Assembly (NCBI RefSeq): GCF_010907035.1
Contig: NZ_QUMK01000010.1
Span: forward strand, 1 to 64,000
Length of the DNA stretch: 64,000 bases
Origin: Rhodopseudomonas sp. BR0M22
GTDB taxonomy: Bacteria > Pseudomonadota > Alphaproteobacteria > Rhizobiales > Xanthobacteraceae
Reading direction: 5' to 3'
Position 1 is the first letter of the stretch. Every line of letters starts with the position of its first letter. The translations under genes were made by a program, and so were the position numbers. The notes under the pieces are model-generated. The model did no database searches and was not told the origin of the DNA. It saw nothing but the letters and a program-made list of their open reading frames with translations. Of this stretch, positions 35,665 through 44,628 are shown piece by piece.

Positions 35665-36447
35665 TCAGCTCCGATAGCTCGGATCGATGCGGTCGAGCTT
35701 GCGCAGCAGCGGCGGCCACACCAGCTTGGTCGAGCGCAGCTCCATCGCGTCGCGGTTGGCGATCAGGTCGTGGTTCTTGTCGATCACCATCTTTTCGAGC
35801 GGATAGGCGGTCGGGCCGAGCATCTTGGTGCGGACCTGCATCGTGCAGGCGCGCTCGAGATGATACATCCGCTCGAAAGCCGAGGCGACGGTGCGGCCGA
35901 CCGTCAGCGTGCCGTGATTACGCAACAACATGTGGTTCTTGTCGCCGAGATCGCGCTGCAGGCGCGGACGCTCGTCGTGATCGAGCGCGACGCCTTCATA
36001 GTCGTGATAGGCAAGGTCGCCTGTGACGAAATGCGCGGTCTGGTTGATCGGCAGCAGGCCGTCCATGCAGCTCGCCACCGCGGTGCCGTCCGCGGTGTGC
36101 AGATGGATGACGCAACCGGCGTCCTCGCGTACCTCGTGGATCGCCGAATGGATGGTGAAGCCGGCCGGATTGATCTTGTACTGGCTCTGCGTGAGCTGGT
36201 TGCCGTCGAGATCGACCTTCACCAGGCTCGAAGCGGTGATCTCGTCGAACATCAGCCCGTAGGGGTTGATCAGGAAGTGATGCTCAGGACCGGGCACCCG
36301 CGCCGAGATGTGGGTGTCGACCAGATCGTCCCAGCCGTACAGCGCGACCAAGCGGTAGCAGGCGGCGAGGTTGACCCGCTGCTCCCATTCGGCCTCGGTC
36401 ATGTCGGCGGGAACTTCTCTCAGGCGTGCGGCTTCGGCTGGCGACAT
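35665..36447 (-). CDS. class II aldolase/adducin family protein
   Basis: The 260-residue protein shows the fold's metal site: VIHLHTADGTAV supplies two His, and LLRNHGTLTVGRTVASAFE supplies a third. The phosphate- or substrate-binding region is near THISARVPGPEHHFLINPYG. The family includes fuculose- and ribulose-phosphate aldolases/epimerases, but this longer type (about 260 residues, LVDTHISARVP) is generally of unknown substrate. Cytoplasmic. Single gene ended by an intrinsic terminator. Confidence 0.85.
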   Translation of the reverse strand: MSPAEAARLREVPADMTEAEWEQRVNLAACYRLVALYGWDDLVDTHISARVPGPEHHFLINPYGLMFDEITASSLVKVDLDGNQLTQSQYKINPAGFTIHSAIHEVREDAGCVIHLHTADGTAVASCMDGLLPINQTAHFVTGDLAYHDYEGVALDHDERPRLQRDLGDKNHMLLRNHGTLTVGRTVASAFERMYHLERACTMQVRTKMLGPTAYPLEKMVIDKNHDLIANRDAMELRSTKLVWPPLLRKLDRIDPSYRS

Positions 36448-36707
36448 GCGTTTCCTCTTCGTGTGGGCGCCGTTGCCCGGCGCGTTGACGTGGCGGAAGC
36501 CTAGTGCTGCGAATGTCTTGCAGCAAGCGTCGACCGAAGCGCGGCAGGCATGTGGCGGGGCGCTCCGAGCCGGCGGGAAGCCCCGGAGGCTTGCAACCGC
36601 GTGTCAACAAGTTGTTCGCAAAGCTCTGCGGCGATTGCCGATCTGGGACGGATGACGCTATCGTAACGAGGGTTGCCGTGGCGATCCGCCCCGGCGTGGA
36701 GTTGAGA

Positions 36708-37586
36708 ATGGTATTGCTTCTGGTCGCCGGCATCGTCTTCCTGCTGGCCGGAGCGGCGTCGATTGTCGTCGGCGTCCCGGTCAAGGAGTTCAGCTTCGGC
36801 AACACGTTGATCTTGTCGGGCGTGGTGGGCGCATGCACCGGTGCGCTGCTGCTTGGGCTGTCGGCAGTGATCCGTGAGCTGCGGCTGATCGGCTCTGGCT
36901 TGGCTGCCGACGAGAGCGAACCGAGCGTTGCCAGGGCTCCGACGCGCGCGACGTTATCGTCGTTGCCCGTGGACACGGACAGCGACACGCTGTTTCCAGG
37001 CGAGCGGCCGGAGCCGTCATTGCCGCCAGCGCAGCCGCTGCCGGCGGCAGCGGAGCCAGCGGGAGCGGCGCCGTGGCAGCAGGAAGCCAGCGCGCGCGAC
37101 CGGCTGCGCCAGCGCGCGGCCCCGCCACTCGAGATCAAGCCGCCTCCACCGCCGCCTGGCGACAGCGCGCGCCGAGCCGCCCTGGAAGCCGAGGAGGATG
37201 AGACGTCTCCGCCGAAGCGGCGCAATCTATTGTTTGCGTCGTCCCGGCGCGAGCGGGAACGGGCCGCCCAGACCGGCGGCGATGCGTCAACCGGAGATCT
37301 GCTCGGCGGGGCCGCGACCAGCTTTCACGAATCTTGGTCGCAGATGCGGACTGATGCGGACAGCAACGAGGCTGCGCCGGCACAGGAGCGCTCGGGTCTC
37401 TTGGAGCCGACCCCGGCGCCGCGCAGTGAGGAAATGCAGCAGGTGACGGTGCTGAAGTCCGGCGTCGTCGACGGCATGGCCTATTCGCTGTATTCCGACG
37501 GCTCGATCGAGGCGCAGATGCCGGAAGGCATGATGCGGTTCGAGTCGATCGACGAGCTTCGCGACCATCTCGAACAGCGCGGCTGA
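36708..37586 (+). CDS. membrane-anchored protein with long Pro-rich linker and conserved C-terminal domain
   Basis: The 292-residue protein starts MVLLLVAGIVFLLAGAASIV with two hydrophobic helices (to about residue 53). A long Pro/Ala/Glu-rich and charged region (about 65-240) follows. It ends in a compact domain, VLKSGVVDGMAYSLYSDGSI...FESIDELRDHLEQ, where a beta-hairpin reads out YSLYSDGSIEAQMPEG. I do not recognise a named family, although the C-terminal domain looks conserved in Rhizobiales. The open frame extends to 36504, but ATG 36708 has GGAG upstream. Function unknown. Confidence 0.65.
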   Translation: MVLLLVAGIVFLLAGAASIVVGVPVKEFSFGNTLILSGVVGACTGALLLGLSAVIRELRLIGSGLAADESEPSVARAPTRATLSSLPVDTDSDTLFPGERPEPSLPPAQPLPAAAEPAGAAPWQQEASARDRLRQRAAPPLEIKPPPPPPGDSARRAALEAEEDETSPPKRRNLLFASSRRERERAAQTGGDASTGDLLGGAATSFHESWSQMRTDADSNEAAPAQERSGLLEPTPAPRSEEMQQVTVLKSGVVDGMAYSLYSDGSIEAQMPEGMMRFESIDELRDHLEQRG

Positions 37587-37777
37587 TGCGCGCTCGGACC
37601 ACGTTTCATCTATTAGTCTACCTTGCTCCATAGTATTGCCGACAATAGACTTCGGTATCGGCAAGGTTAGAGTCGTCGCCTGCTGGCGATGTGCCGTTGA
37701 GCCGAGTATCCCGGACAATTTGATCAACGCGCCCGCGGCCCGCCGCGCGCGCTCGGACGAGCGACGAAGGACGGCCG

Positions 37778-38194
37778 ATGAGTGACACCACGGGCAAAAG
37801 CTATGTCGAGCTGACCGCATCGATCGTCTCGGCCTATGTCAGCCACAATACCACCCAGGCCAGCGAGATCCCGGCGCTGATCGCGCAGGTTCACGCCGCG
37901 CTGCAGCGGCTGTCTGCCGGCCGGCCGGAGGCGGCGCCGCAGGAGCCTTCGAAACCGGCAGTGCCGGTGAAGAAGTCGGTGACGCCCGAGTATCTGATCT
38001 GCCTGGAAGACGGCAAACGCTTCAAGTCGCTGAAGCGTCATCTGCGCACCCAGTACAAGATGACGCCGGAGCAGTACCGCGAGAAGTGGGGGCTTCCCGC
38101 GGACTACCCGATGGTGGCGCCGAACTACGCCGTCGAGCGCTCGCAGCTCGCCAAGAAGATGGGGCTCGGCCAGCAGCGCCGCCGACGCAAGTAA
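37778..38194 (+). CDS. mucR: MucR/Ros-family transcriptional regulator with altered zinc site
   Basis: The 138-residue protein has the MucR N-terminal oligomerisation region (VELTASIVSAYVSHNTTQAS, then IPALIAQVHAAL). Its DNA-binding domain is ICLEDGKRFKSLKRHLRTQY, then KMTPEQYREKWGLPADYPMV. In classical Ros the zinc ligands are Cys-Cys-His-His. Here the second Cys is Asp (CLED), and the last His position reads Gln/Tyr (RTQY), as in the Mesorhizobium Ml proteins that fold with little or no zinc. MucR regulates exopolysaccharide, motility and cell-cycle genes by binding AT-rich DNA. The AT-richer leader at 37605-37675 may be an autoregulatory target. Confidence 0.9.
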   Translation: MSDTTGKSYVELTASIVSAYVSHNTTQASEIPALIAQVHAALQRLSAGRPEAAPQEPSKPAVPVKKSVTPEYLICLEDGKRFKSLKRHLRTQYKMTPEQYREKWGLPADYPMVAPNYAVERSQLAKKMGLGQQRRRRK

Positions 38195-38201
38195 CGCCGC
38201 G

Positions 38202-38942
38202 TCAAGCCGAGAAGCCGGCATCCGCGGTAATCATCGCGCCGGTGATCAGGCCGGCGGCCGGGCTGGCCAGGAAGGCGACCACGGCCGCGATCTCTTCCGC
38301 TTTGCCATAGCGGCCGAGCGCCGTCAGGCTGCGGAGCTGATCGGCCTGCTGGCCATCGGCCGGATTCATATCGGTATCGATCGATCCCGGCTGGACCAGA
38401 TTGACGGTGACGCCCTGCGGTCCGAGCTCGCGCGACAGGCCACGCGTGAAGGCGTGCAGCGCCGACTTGGTCATCGCGTAGACAGTCGAACCCGCGAACG
38501 GCACCCGCTCGGCCAGCGTCGAACCGATCGAAATGATCCGTCCGCCCTGTCCGAGGTGCGGGATAGCGGCCTGCGACGCGAGCACCACCGCCCGCACGTT
38601 GATGTTCAGCAGCGCGTCGATGTCGGCGAGGCTGAGTTCGGTGATCGGCCCGACCCGGCCGATGCCGGCATTGTTGACCAGGATGTCGAGACCGCCGAGG
38701 CCGGACACTGCTGCCTCGACCGAATGCCGCACCGCGGCCGGGTCGGCGCTGTCGGCCTGGATCGCCACACCGCGGCGGCCCTTGGCCTCGATCGCCCGCA
38801 CCACTTCGGCGGCGCGCTCGGCCGACCGCTCATAGGTGATCGCGACGTCTGCCCCCTTGGCGGCCAATTCGATCGCAATTCCCGCGCCGATGCCGCGCGA
38901 GGCACCCGTGACCAATGCCCGCTTGCCCGTCAGCTCAACCAT
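38202..38942 (-). CDS. short-chain dehydrogenase/reductase (3-oxoacyl-ACP reductase-like)
   Basis: The 246-residue SDR has the nucleotide motif TGASRGIGAG near residue 13, NNAGIGRVG at about 90, catalytic Ser (ISIGST) and the YxxxK pair in VYAMTKSALHAF. The C-terminal VNLVQPGSIDTDMNPAD is also typical. The residues after the second strand (ITYERSAERA) suggest NADPH preference. It is divergent from a TetR gene 83 bases away, its probable repressor. Substrate unknown. Confidence 0.9.
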   Translation of the reverse strand: MVELTGKRALVTGASRGIGAGIAIELAAKGADVAITYERSAERAAEVVRAIEAKGRRGVAIQADSADPAAVRHSVEAAVSGLGGLDILVNNAGIGRVGPITELSLADIDALLNINVRAVVLASQAAIPHLGQGGRIISIGSTLAERVPFAGSTVYAMTKSALHAFTRGLSRELGPQGVTVNLVQPGSIDTDMNPADGQQADQLRSLTALGRYGKAEEIAAVVAFLASPAAGLITGAMITADAGFSA

Positions 38943-39025
38943 GTTGTCCTCTATTTTGTAATGATCGATATGGAAATTGCTATGTGAATTGCCGGACGCC
39001 GGTCAAGTGATTTATATAGCGAGTG

Positions 39026-39664
39026 ATGCAAAAATCAGATTCGACCTTGGACAATCGGGCCGCGCGGCCGCGTGGCAGGCCGCGGGCCTTCGACCGCGCA
39101 CGTGCGCTGGCGGCGGCCACCCGGCTGTTCTGGGCGAAGGGCTATGAGGCGACCTCGATTGCCGATCTGACCGAGGCGATGGGCATCGGGGCGCCGAGCC
39201 TGTACGCCGCGTTCGGCGCCAAGGATGCGCTCTATGCCGAAGCGCTACGGTATTACGAGGCCACCTACGAGCATCTGGTCTGGGGCCGGTTCCGCACCGC
39301 GTCGACCGCGCGCGACGCGGTGACAGCCTATCTGCTGGATTCTGCTGCTGTGCTGACCGGGGGGCCGGACGATCATCCGCTCGGCTGTATGGTGACGCTG
39401 TCGGCGGTCGGTAGCGAGGGGCACGCGGAGCTGGGCGAGATGGTCCGCAAGGCCCGCGCCGTGACGCTGCAGCGGCTTGAGGCGTGCCTGAGCGCGGCGG
39501 TGGCGACCGGCGAGCTGCCGGCCTCGACCGACGTCCACGGCCAGGCCCGGCTTATCCAGGCGATCCAGGCCGGTATGTCGATCCTGGCCCGCGACGGTGC
39601 CAGCCGGGACGAGCTGGAGGCGGTGGCGCGCCGCGCCGTAGCCGGGTGGGGCGCTGGGTTCTGA
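39026..39664 (+). CDS. TetR-family transcriptional regulator
   Basis: The protein of about 212 residues has a TetR N-terminal domain. RGRPRAFDRARALAAATRLF is followed by the helix-turn-helix ATSIADLTEAMGIGAPSLYA and AFGAKDALY. The C-terminal part (DHPLGCMVTLSAVGSEGHAE) resembles the TetR_C_16-like ligand domain. GTG 39023 directly precedes ATG 39026. Divergent to the SDR gene, with a shared 80-base region including TTTATATAG, so it likely controls both itself and the SDR. Confidence 0.88.
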   Translation: MQKSDSTLDNRAARPRGRPRAFDRARALAAATRLFWAKGYEATSIADLTEAMGIGAPSLYAAFGAKDALYAEALRYYEATYEHLVWGRFRTASTARDAVTAYLLDSAAVLTGGPDDHPLGCMVTLSAVGSEGHAELGEMVRKARAVTLQRLEACLSAAVATGELPASTDVHGQARLIQAIQAGMSILARDGASRDELEAVARRAVAGWGAGF

Positions 39665-39784
39665 AGCCACGGTTGACTTGCGGGGTAAGGAAAAAAATCC
39701 GAATATCGTGGGGTGGCGCCCTTGTCCCTGTTGGTGTGTTGTGAGAATATTTTCCTAGATCGAGTCTGGGAAAGGACGGACGAC

Positions 39785-40396
39785 ATGCACACCAAACGTC
39801 GCGGACGGAAGTCCGCCGCAGCACGCGGGCCGGGCAGGGCCGAAGTCGACAGCTTTCGCGCCAGTCATCTGGATCTTGCCGAGCGCGACATCATGACGGC
39901 CGAGGGGCTGGCGCGCGTCACCATCGACGATAGCGAAAGCCCGCTCGCCTGGCTGGCCCGCCGCAAAGGGCGCGACGGACAAGCGATGATCAGCGCCGAG
40001 CAGTTCGTCGCCGGCGAGCGGTTGCGCGCCGACTTCACCCGCGGCAACCTGACACCACGCGTGACGTCGAACTGGGGAGCGCCGACCGGGCGCGCCGGCA
40101 GCGGCGGCGCTGGAGAGATGACCGATCTGGTCGTGGCGGCGCGGCAGCGGGTGCAGCACGCCCTGGACGCCTGCGGGCCGGAGTTCTGCGGTATCCTGCT
40201 CGACGTCTGCTGCTTTCTGCGCGGCCTGGAGGACGTCGAGCGCGAACGCGGCTGGCCGTCGCGCTCCGCCAAGGTGGTACTGCAGCTCGCGCTCGATCGG
40301 CTCGCCCGGCACTACGGCCTTGCTCCGCGGACCGAACAGGCTAGGCCGCGGCCGCGGAGCTGGCTGGCGGACGATGCGGCGTTCGTGGTGCCGTAA
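39785..40396 (+). CDS. DUF6456 domain protein
   Basis: The 203-residue basic protein starts MHTKRRGRKSAAARGPGRAE at ATG 39785, which follows AAAGGACGG. The DUF6456-like part is SPLAWLARRKGRDGQAMISA, then EQFVAGERLRADFTRGNLTP, then GPEFCGILLDVCCFLRGLED and a C-terminal LARHYGL. This alphaproteobacterial family has helical, possibly DNA-associated members with no proven function. The frame before 39785 is not convincing. Confidence 0.75.
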   Translation: MHTKRRGRKSAAARGPGRAEVDSFRASHLDLAERDIMTAEGLARVTIDDSESPLAWLARRKGRDGQAMISAEQFVAGERLRADFTRGNLTPRVTSNWGAPTGRAGSGGAGEMTDLVVAARQRVQHALDACGPEFCGILLDVCCFLRGLEDVERERGWPSRSAKVVLQLALDRLARHYGLAPRTEQARPRPRSWLADDAAFVVP

Positions 40397-40425
40397 AGCG
40401 GCGGAGCAGCCGGAGTCGATCGCGA

Positions 40426-40854
40426 TCAGCTCGACGCGGCGAGTGTCTCGCGCGCGTCGGCCTTGATCCGCTCGATCATCGAGCGCAGGCCGTTGGAACG
40501 CTGCGGCGTCAGATGCTCGCGAAAGCCCAGCTCGTCGAACACCGCGATCGGCTCGGCGGCGAGGATCTGCTGCGGCGTGCGGCCGGAGACCAGCGTCAGC
40601 AGAATCGCGATCAGGCCGCGCACGATGTGCGCGTCGCTGTCGCCGAGATAGGTGAGCACCGGTTCGCCGGCCGCGTTACGCGTCAGCTTGCGCGACAGCC
40701 ACACCTGGCTGGCGCAGCCCTGTACCTTGTTGGCAGAAGAGTGTTCGTCCTCGGGCATAGGTTCCAGCGTGCGGCCGAGTTCGATGACGTAGCGGTAGCG
40801 ATCGTCCCACTCGTCGAGCAGCGCGAAATTGTCCCTGATCTCGTCAATCGTCAT
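40426..40854 (-). CDS. sufE: SufE-like sulfur acceptor protein
   Basis: The 142-residue protein accepts sulfane sulfur from the cysteine desulfurase SufS for Fe-S cluster assembly. The acceptor is Cys47 in NKVQGCASQVWL. It shows the usual start MTIDEIRDNFALLDEWDDRY and end FREHLTPQRSNGLRSMIERI. Single gene here; no other suf genes are in the window. Confidence 0.93.
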   Translation of the reverse strand: MTIDEIRDNFALLDEWDDRYRYVIELGRTLEPMPEDEHSSANKVQGCASQVWLSRKLTRNAAGEPVLTYLGDSDAHIVRGLIAILLTLVSGRTPQQILAAEPIAVFDELGFREHLTPQRSNGLRSMIERIKADARETLAASS

Positions 40855-40971
40855 CGTGCCCCGTATCCGTCAGTCGCGGTTCGCGCGCAATGGAACCTGT
40901 GCCGACAGATATATGGGTTCGCGGGCGCGCTCGAAAGCGCGAATCGCCTGGTTCGATCGTCGAGTTCTGCT

Positions 40972-41394
40972 CTAATTGGTGGCAGTGGGCTTGGTGACCG
41001 CATTCGTCGATGCGGTTTCGGCGCCGGGCAGCTTCCACTCGATCTTGAGATCTTCGGCCGTCAGCGTGTCGCGCGGCGCCAGCGACGGATCGGGCGCGTC
41101 GCTCGCGCCGATCGCGCCGGTCGGCTCGCCGCGCTTCTCGGTGATGATCTGGTACAGCCTGCGCGCGCCTTCCTGAGCGCGATGACCGATCACCGTCGCG
41201 GCCTGTTCGCCGACCTCGCAAGCCGCCGGCTGGCGCTTGCAGAATTGACTGAAGTCCCACACCGCGGCACTCGCCGCAGACACCGCTTCGGAGGCGCCGA
41301 TCTGCGGCAGCTTCTCCGAATCCGGTGTCGACTCGCGCGGCAGAAATACCAGGACCACTCCGATCCAAAACGCCAAGCGAAGCAGAAAGAACAT
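40972..41394 (-). CDS. DUF5330 membrane-anchored protein
   Basis: The 140-residue protein starts MFFLLRLAFWIGVVLVFLPR, one uncleaved N-terminal helix. A periplasmic part with paired Cys follows (FCKRQPAACEVG), then a low-complexity tail. The helix followed by the Cys-containing FSQFCKRQPAACEVGEQAAT segment matches DUF5330, found in Rhizobiales envelope proteins. ATG 41394 is preferred to the upstream in-frame codon at 41439. Upstream of it is the long regulatory gap of the sensor kinase. Confidence 0.7.
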   Translation of the reverse strand: MFFLLRLAFWIGVVLVFLPRESTPDSEKLPQIGASEAVSAASAAVWDFSQFCKRQPAACEVGEQAATVIGHRAQEGARRLYQIITEKRGEPTGAIGASDAPDPSLAPRDTLTAEDLKIEWKLPGAETASTNAVTKPTATN

Positions 41395-41594
41395 CTCGCG
41401 ACCCCGTCGTCCAATTCCCCGTTGCGATTGGCCTCGCAATCGAACTCCGTCGTATCGAGCGGCAATGAATTCGGGGTTTTTTGGTTACTTACAATTCGAG
41501 CGAAATCCGCGGAAAACTCCGCCGAAACGATTCGGCGTAAATATTCGATTGACGGAGCTGGGCTTCTCGATCGCCGGCCGTTCTGCGTCCACCA

Positions 41595-41652
41595 ATTCGA
41601 AACCATATCGCTCCACGCTTCGAAACGATGCGTTCACCATGTGGTTTCGAAT
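41595..41652. promoter_or_regulatory. cluster of three TTCGAAAC boxes upstream of the sensor kinase
   Basis: TTCGAAAC occurs at 41596-41603 and 41619-41626, and its reverse complement at 41644-41651. The spacing is 23 and 25 bases, about two helical turns each. The outer two boxes are part of a perfect 11-bp inverted repeat (41595-41605/41642-41652). The array is 150 bases before the kinase start, in a 406-base gap (41395-41800) with no gene, which suggests a multi-site operator. Confidence 0.5.
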
Positions 41653-41800
41653 GCGCCCGGTGAAGGCACGTTGAGGCGGGCGCGGGCCACACTCTTCGAT
41701 CGCCTTAGTGTTCGTTTAAGGTCGCTCTGACAGTTTCGGCCAACCACACGCGAGGCGCCGAACGCCTCCCGTTACGAGGCGACGAGCGAGCGCGAGCAGC

Positions 41801-43624
41801 GTGGCAGTATCCAGAATCATCGGTGAATGTCTCGATGCGTTGCTGCATCCGTCGGCGCGATACGACGCGCTCGCGCGGGCGCGGCATCGTGCCTTCATTG
41901 CACCGCGCATGCTCGGTAGTCTCGCGGCCTTCGCAGCCTTCCCGTTGTATCTGGTGTTGCGCGGCGCTCCGACGGCGCTCGAAGCCGCGGCGCTCGCCTG
42001 GCTGATCGTCCCAATCCTGGTGGCCTGGTTCCTTTCGCGCACCGGGCGCTACGAGGACGCACATTTCCTGTCGTCGCTAGCGCTCGCCGCGCTGGTGATC
42101 GGCGTCTCGGCATTCACCGGCGGCATCCAATCCTTCGCGGCCGTGTGGCTGGTTGTCATCCCGATCGAAGCCGCGCTGTCGGCATCGCGCCGCGTCGTCA
42201 CCTTCGCGGTATCGCTGGCGCTCGGCGGTGCCGCGTTGTTGATCGGGCTCGACCTTCTCGGCGCATTGCCGATGCCCGCCAATGGCGCAGCTTCGAGCGC
42301 CACGCTGGCGGCATTCGGAATCGCCACGGCGACACTGTACGCGTCCGGCCTGGCTTACGGCGCCACCTGGCTCGCGCGCACCAACCGCGCCTTGCTCGAT
42401 GTCGAGGAGGAGCGGTATCGACTGCTCGCCCGCAATATGAGCGATGTGATTTCGCGCCACAATCGCAACGGCGCGGTGAGCTTCATTTCGCCGGCGGCGG
42501 AGAGCCTGCTCGGCACCCCGACTTCGCAGCTCGCCGAGCATGGATTGTTCGATCGTGTCCATGTCGCCGATCGCCCTGCCTATCTGAAGGCGATGTCGGA
42601 CGCGGCCCGCGGCCGCGAAACTGGCAGCGTCGAATTTCGGCTTCGCCGCCAGGTGGCGCGTGACGAGCGCGGCCGGCCGTCGGCCGCCGAATTCGTCTGG
42701 GTCGAGATGCGTTGCCGGCCGTTGGACGCGGTGCCGTCCACTGCCAGCGCGAGCGAGACTGAAGTCGTCGCCGTGATGCGAGACATCACCGATCGCAAGA
42801 TGCAGGAGCAGGCGCTCGACGAGGCGCGGGCCGAAGCCGAGCGTGCCGACGCCGCCAAGGGCCGCTTCCTGGCCACCATGAGCCACGAGCTACGCACGCC
42901 GCTGAATGCGATCATCGGTTTTTCCGACATGATCGCGCAGGGCGACGAACTGATGCTCGGCGCCGAGCGACGCAAGGAATACGCCCAGCTCATCAACGAT
43001 TCCGGACAGCATCTGTTGTCGGTGGTCAACGGCATCCTCGACATGTCGAAGATGGAGTCCGGCAATTTCGAAATCGTCCCGGAGCCGTTCGCGCCGCGGC
43101 CCGCGCTGCTGAATTGCTGCAATCTGCTGGCGCTCAAAGCACGCGACTGCGGCATCGACCTGATCACCCGCGCGCCGGAGAATTTGCCGGACGTCGTCGG
43201 CGATCCACGCTCGTTCAAGCAGATTCTGCTCAATCTGGTGTCCAACGCGATCAAGTTCACCGAGCGCGGCGGCTCGGTCACGGTGTCGGCCGCGGTCGAG
43301 GGCGTGCGGCTGGTGCTGCGCGTCAGCGACACCGGAGTCGGCATCGCCGAGGAAGACCTGAAGCGGCTGGGAGATCCGTTCTTCCAAGCCGGCAAGACCT
43401 ATCAGCGACGCCACGAGGGGACTGGCCTCGGGCTGTCGATCGTCAAGAGCCTGGTGCGGATGCACGGCGGCGAGATCGAGGTGCAGAGCCAGATCGATTG
43501 CGGCACCACCGTCACCGTGTCGCTGCCTCTGGCGCTGCCCACATCCAGCAACGTCACGACGTTGAACCCGATGACGTCGGCGGATTCGCCGGCGCAAGAC
43601 TACCAGGTGAAGAAGAGTGCCTAA
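41801..43624 (+). CDS. membrane PAS sensor histidine kinase, DivJ-like
   Basis: A 607-residue kinase with about six membrane helices in residues 35-190 (MLGSLAAFAAFPLYLVLRG to TLYASGLAYGATWLA). A PAS domain follows at about 205-330 (YRLLARNMSDVISRHNRNGA). The HisKA H-box is ATMSHELRTPLNAI with His362. The ATPase domain has N-box NLVSNAIKFTE, DTGVGIAEEDL and GTGLGLSIV. Architecture and N-terminal segment resemble DivJ, the cell-cycle kinase acting on DivK in alphaproteobacteria. This identity is an inference. GTG 41801 is the start. It overlaps the next gene by eight bases. Confidence 0.85.
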   Translation: MAVSRIIGECLDALLHPSARYDALARARHRAFIAPRMLGSLAAFAAFPLYLVLRGAPTALEAAALAWLIVPILVAWFLSRTGRYEDAHFLSSLALAALVIGVSAFTGGIQSFAAVWLVVIPIEAALSASRRVVTFAVSLALGGAALLIGLDLLGALPMPANGAASSATLAAFGIATATLYASGLAYGATWLARTNRALLDVEEERYRLLARNMSDVISRHNRNGAVSFISPAAESLLGTPTSQLAEHGLFDRVHVADRPAYLKAMSDAARGRETGSVEFRLRRQVARDERGRPSAAEFVWVEMRCRPLDAVPSTASASETEVVAVMRDITDRKMQEQALDEARAEAERADAAKGRFLATMSHELRTPLNAIIGFSDMIAQGDELMLGAERRKEYAQLINDSGQHLLSVVNGILDMSKMESGNFEIVPEPFAPRPALLNCCNLLALKARDCGIDLITRAPENLPDVVGDPRSFKQILLNLVSNAIKFTERGGSVTVSAAVEGVRLVLRVSDTGVGIAEEDLKRLGDPFFQAGKTYQRRHEGTGLGLSIVKSLVRMHGGEIEVQSQIDCGTTVTVSLPLALPTSSNVTTLNPMTSADSPAQDYQVKKSA

Positions 43625-44414
43625 GAAGCGAAAGGACGGCGGATCGTCGCGCCGCGGTGCCGCCGTGGCGGTCGCGGATAGTGAGGAGCGCGGTCTGGCG
43701 ATGCGGCTGATGCTGTCGAGCCCGAAGGATTTCGTCGCGGCGATGTTCGCCTCGGCCGCGGTGATCGCGATCGTGACCAATGCGATCTTCATGCAGGCCG
43801 GGCAGCACCCGTCGCCGATGTTCGGCAAGGCGGCTTCGCCGGAGTCTGTGTCGATCGTCACGCTGCCGCGTCCGCGTCCGTTCGATGCCGAACAACGCTC
43901 CGACACCAAGGCACTCGATCAGAAGCTGCTGGAACCGACCGCGATCGAATTGAAGCCGTCTGAATCGCGCGCGGCGGAGACCAAGCCGGCCGAAACCAAG
44001 CCCGCCGAAACCAAGCCGGTTGAAGCGAAAGCCGCAGATGTCCGTCTACCGGAAGCGCGCCCGGCGCGAAGCCGCCCGGCCGAGAGCGACGATCCGCTCG
44101 GCAATCTGGTGCGAGCCACCACCTCGCGCGGCGCCAATGCTTCCGCCAACGTGCCGCGTCCACCGGCTGGCATCCCGAGCGCTGGACGAGATCCGGTCGG
44201 CGAGATGATTACGTCGTCACGGCGGATCGCAGCCGTGCAGCGCGCGCTGACGCAATACGGCTACGGCCAGCTCAAGCCGACCGGAACCGCCGGCTCCGAC
44301 ACCCACGCCGCGATCGCCCGGTTTGAACGCTCGCGCAACCTGCCGGTCACCGGACAGGTCTCCGACCGCGTGGTGCGCGAACTCGGATTGATGATCGGGC
44401 ACTCGATCGACTAG
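43617..44414 (+). CDS. membrane-anchored peptidoglycan-binding domain protein
   Basis: The 265-residue protein starts at GTG 43617 inside the end of the kinase gene. It has one membrane helix (VAAMFASAAVIAIVTNAIFM, about 40-60). A periplasmic linker contains three ETKPA-type repeats (about 118-135). The C-terminal PG_binding_1 domain (IAAVQRALTQYGYGQLKPTG, then HAAIARFERSRNLPVTGQVS) follows. It would tether the cell envelope to the inner membrane. The overlap with a DivJ-like kinase suggests a shared role in envelope or division control. Confidence 0.8.
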   Translation: MPKKRKDGGSSRRGAAVAVADSEERGLAMRLMLSSPKDFVAAMFASAAVIAIVTNAIFMQAGQHPSPMFGKAASPESVSIVTLPRPRPFDAEQRSDTKALDQKLLEPTAIELKPSESRAAETKPAETKPAETKPVEAKAADVRLPEARPARSRPAESDDPLGNLVRATTSRGANASANVPRPPAGIPSAGRDPVGEMITSSRRIAAVQRALTQYGYGQLKPTGTAGSDTHAAIARFERSRNLPVTGQVSDRVVRELGLMIGHSID

Positions 44415-44628
44415 CACGACACGCCGGGGGGACGCGCGTCGTGCCTCGGCGGAGCTGCGGAACAGTGAGTTCCGGTCTGCTCGTTTGACTCGCTTTCGTT
44501 GCGCGAAACGGCGGCGAACTCTTGCGATGAATGGATCTGGGGCTCGCCAATTCCCGCGCAGTCCCTGCGCGGGGGCAGGTTTGTCACCGCGATTTGCCAA
44601 GTTCCTGAAATCCTCTACAAGCCGCTCT

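Noticed and set aside
44414-44444. GCACGAC/GTCGTGC stem after the peptidoglycan-binding gene as an intrinsic terminator
   Set aside because: Loop of 17 bases and no T-run; evidence too weak to list as a feature.
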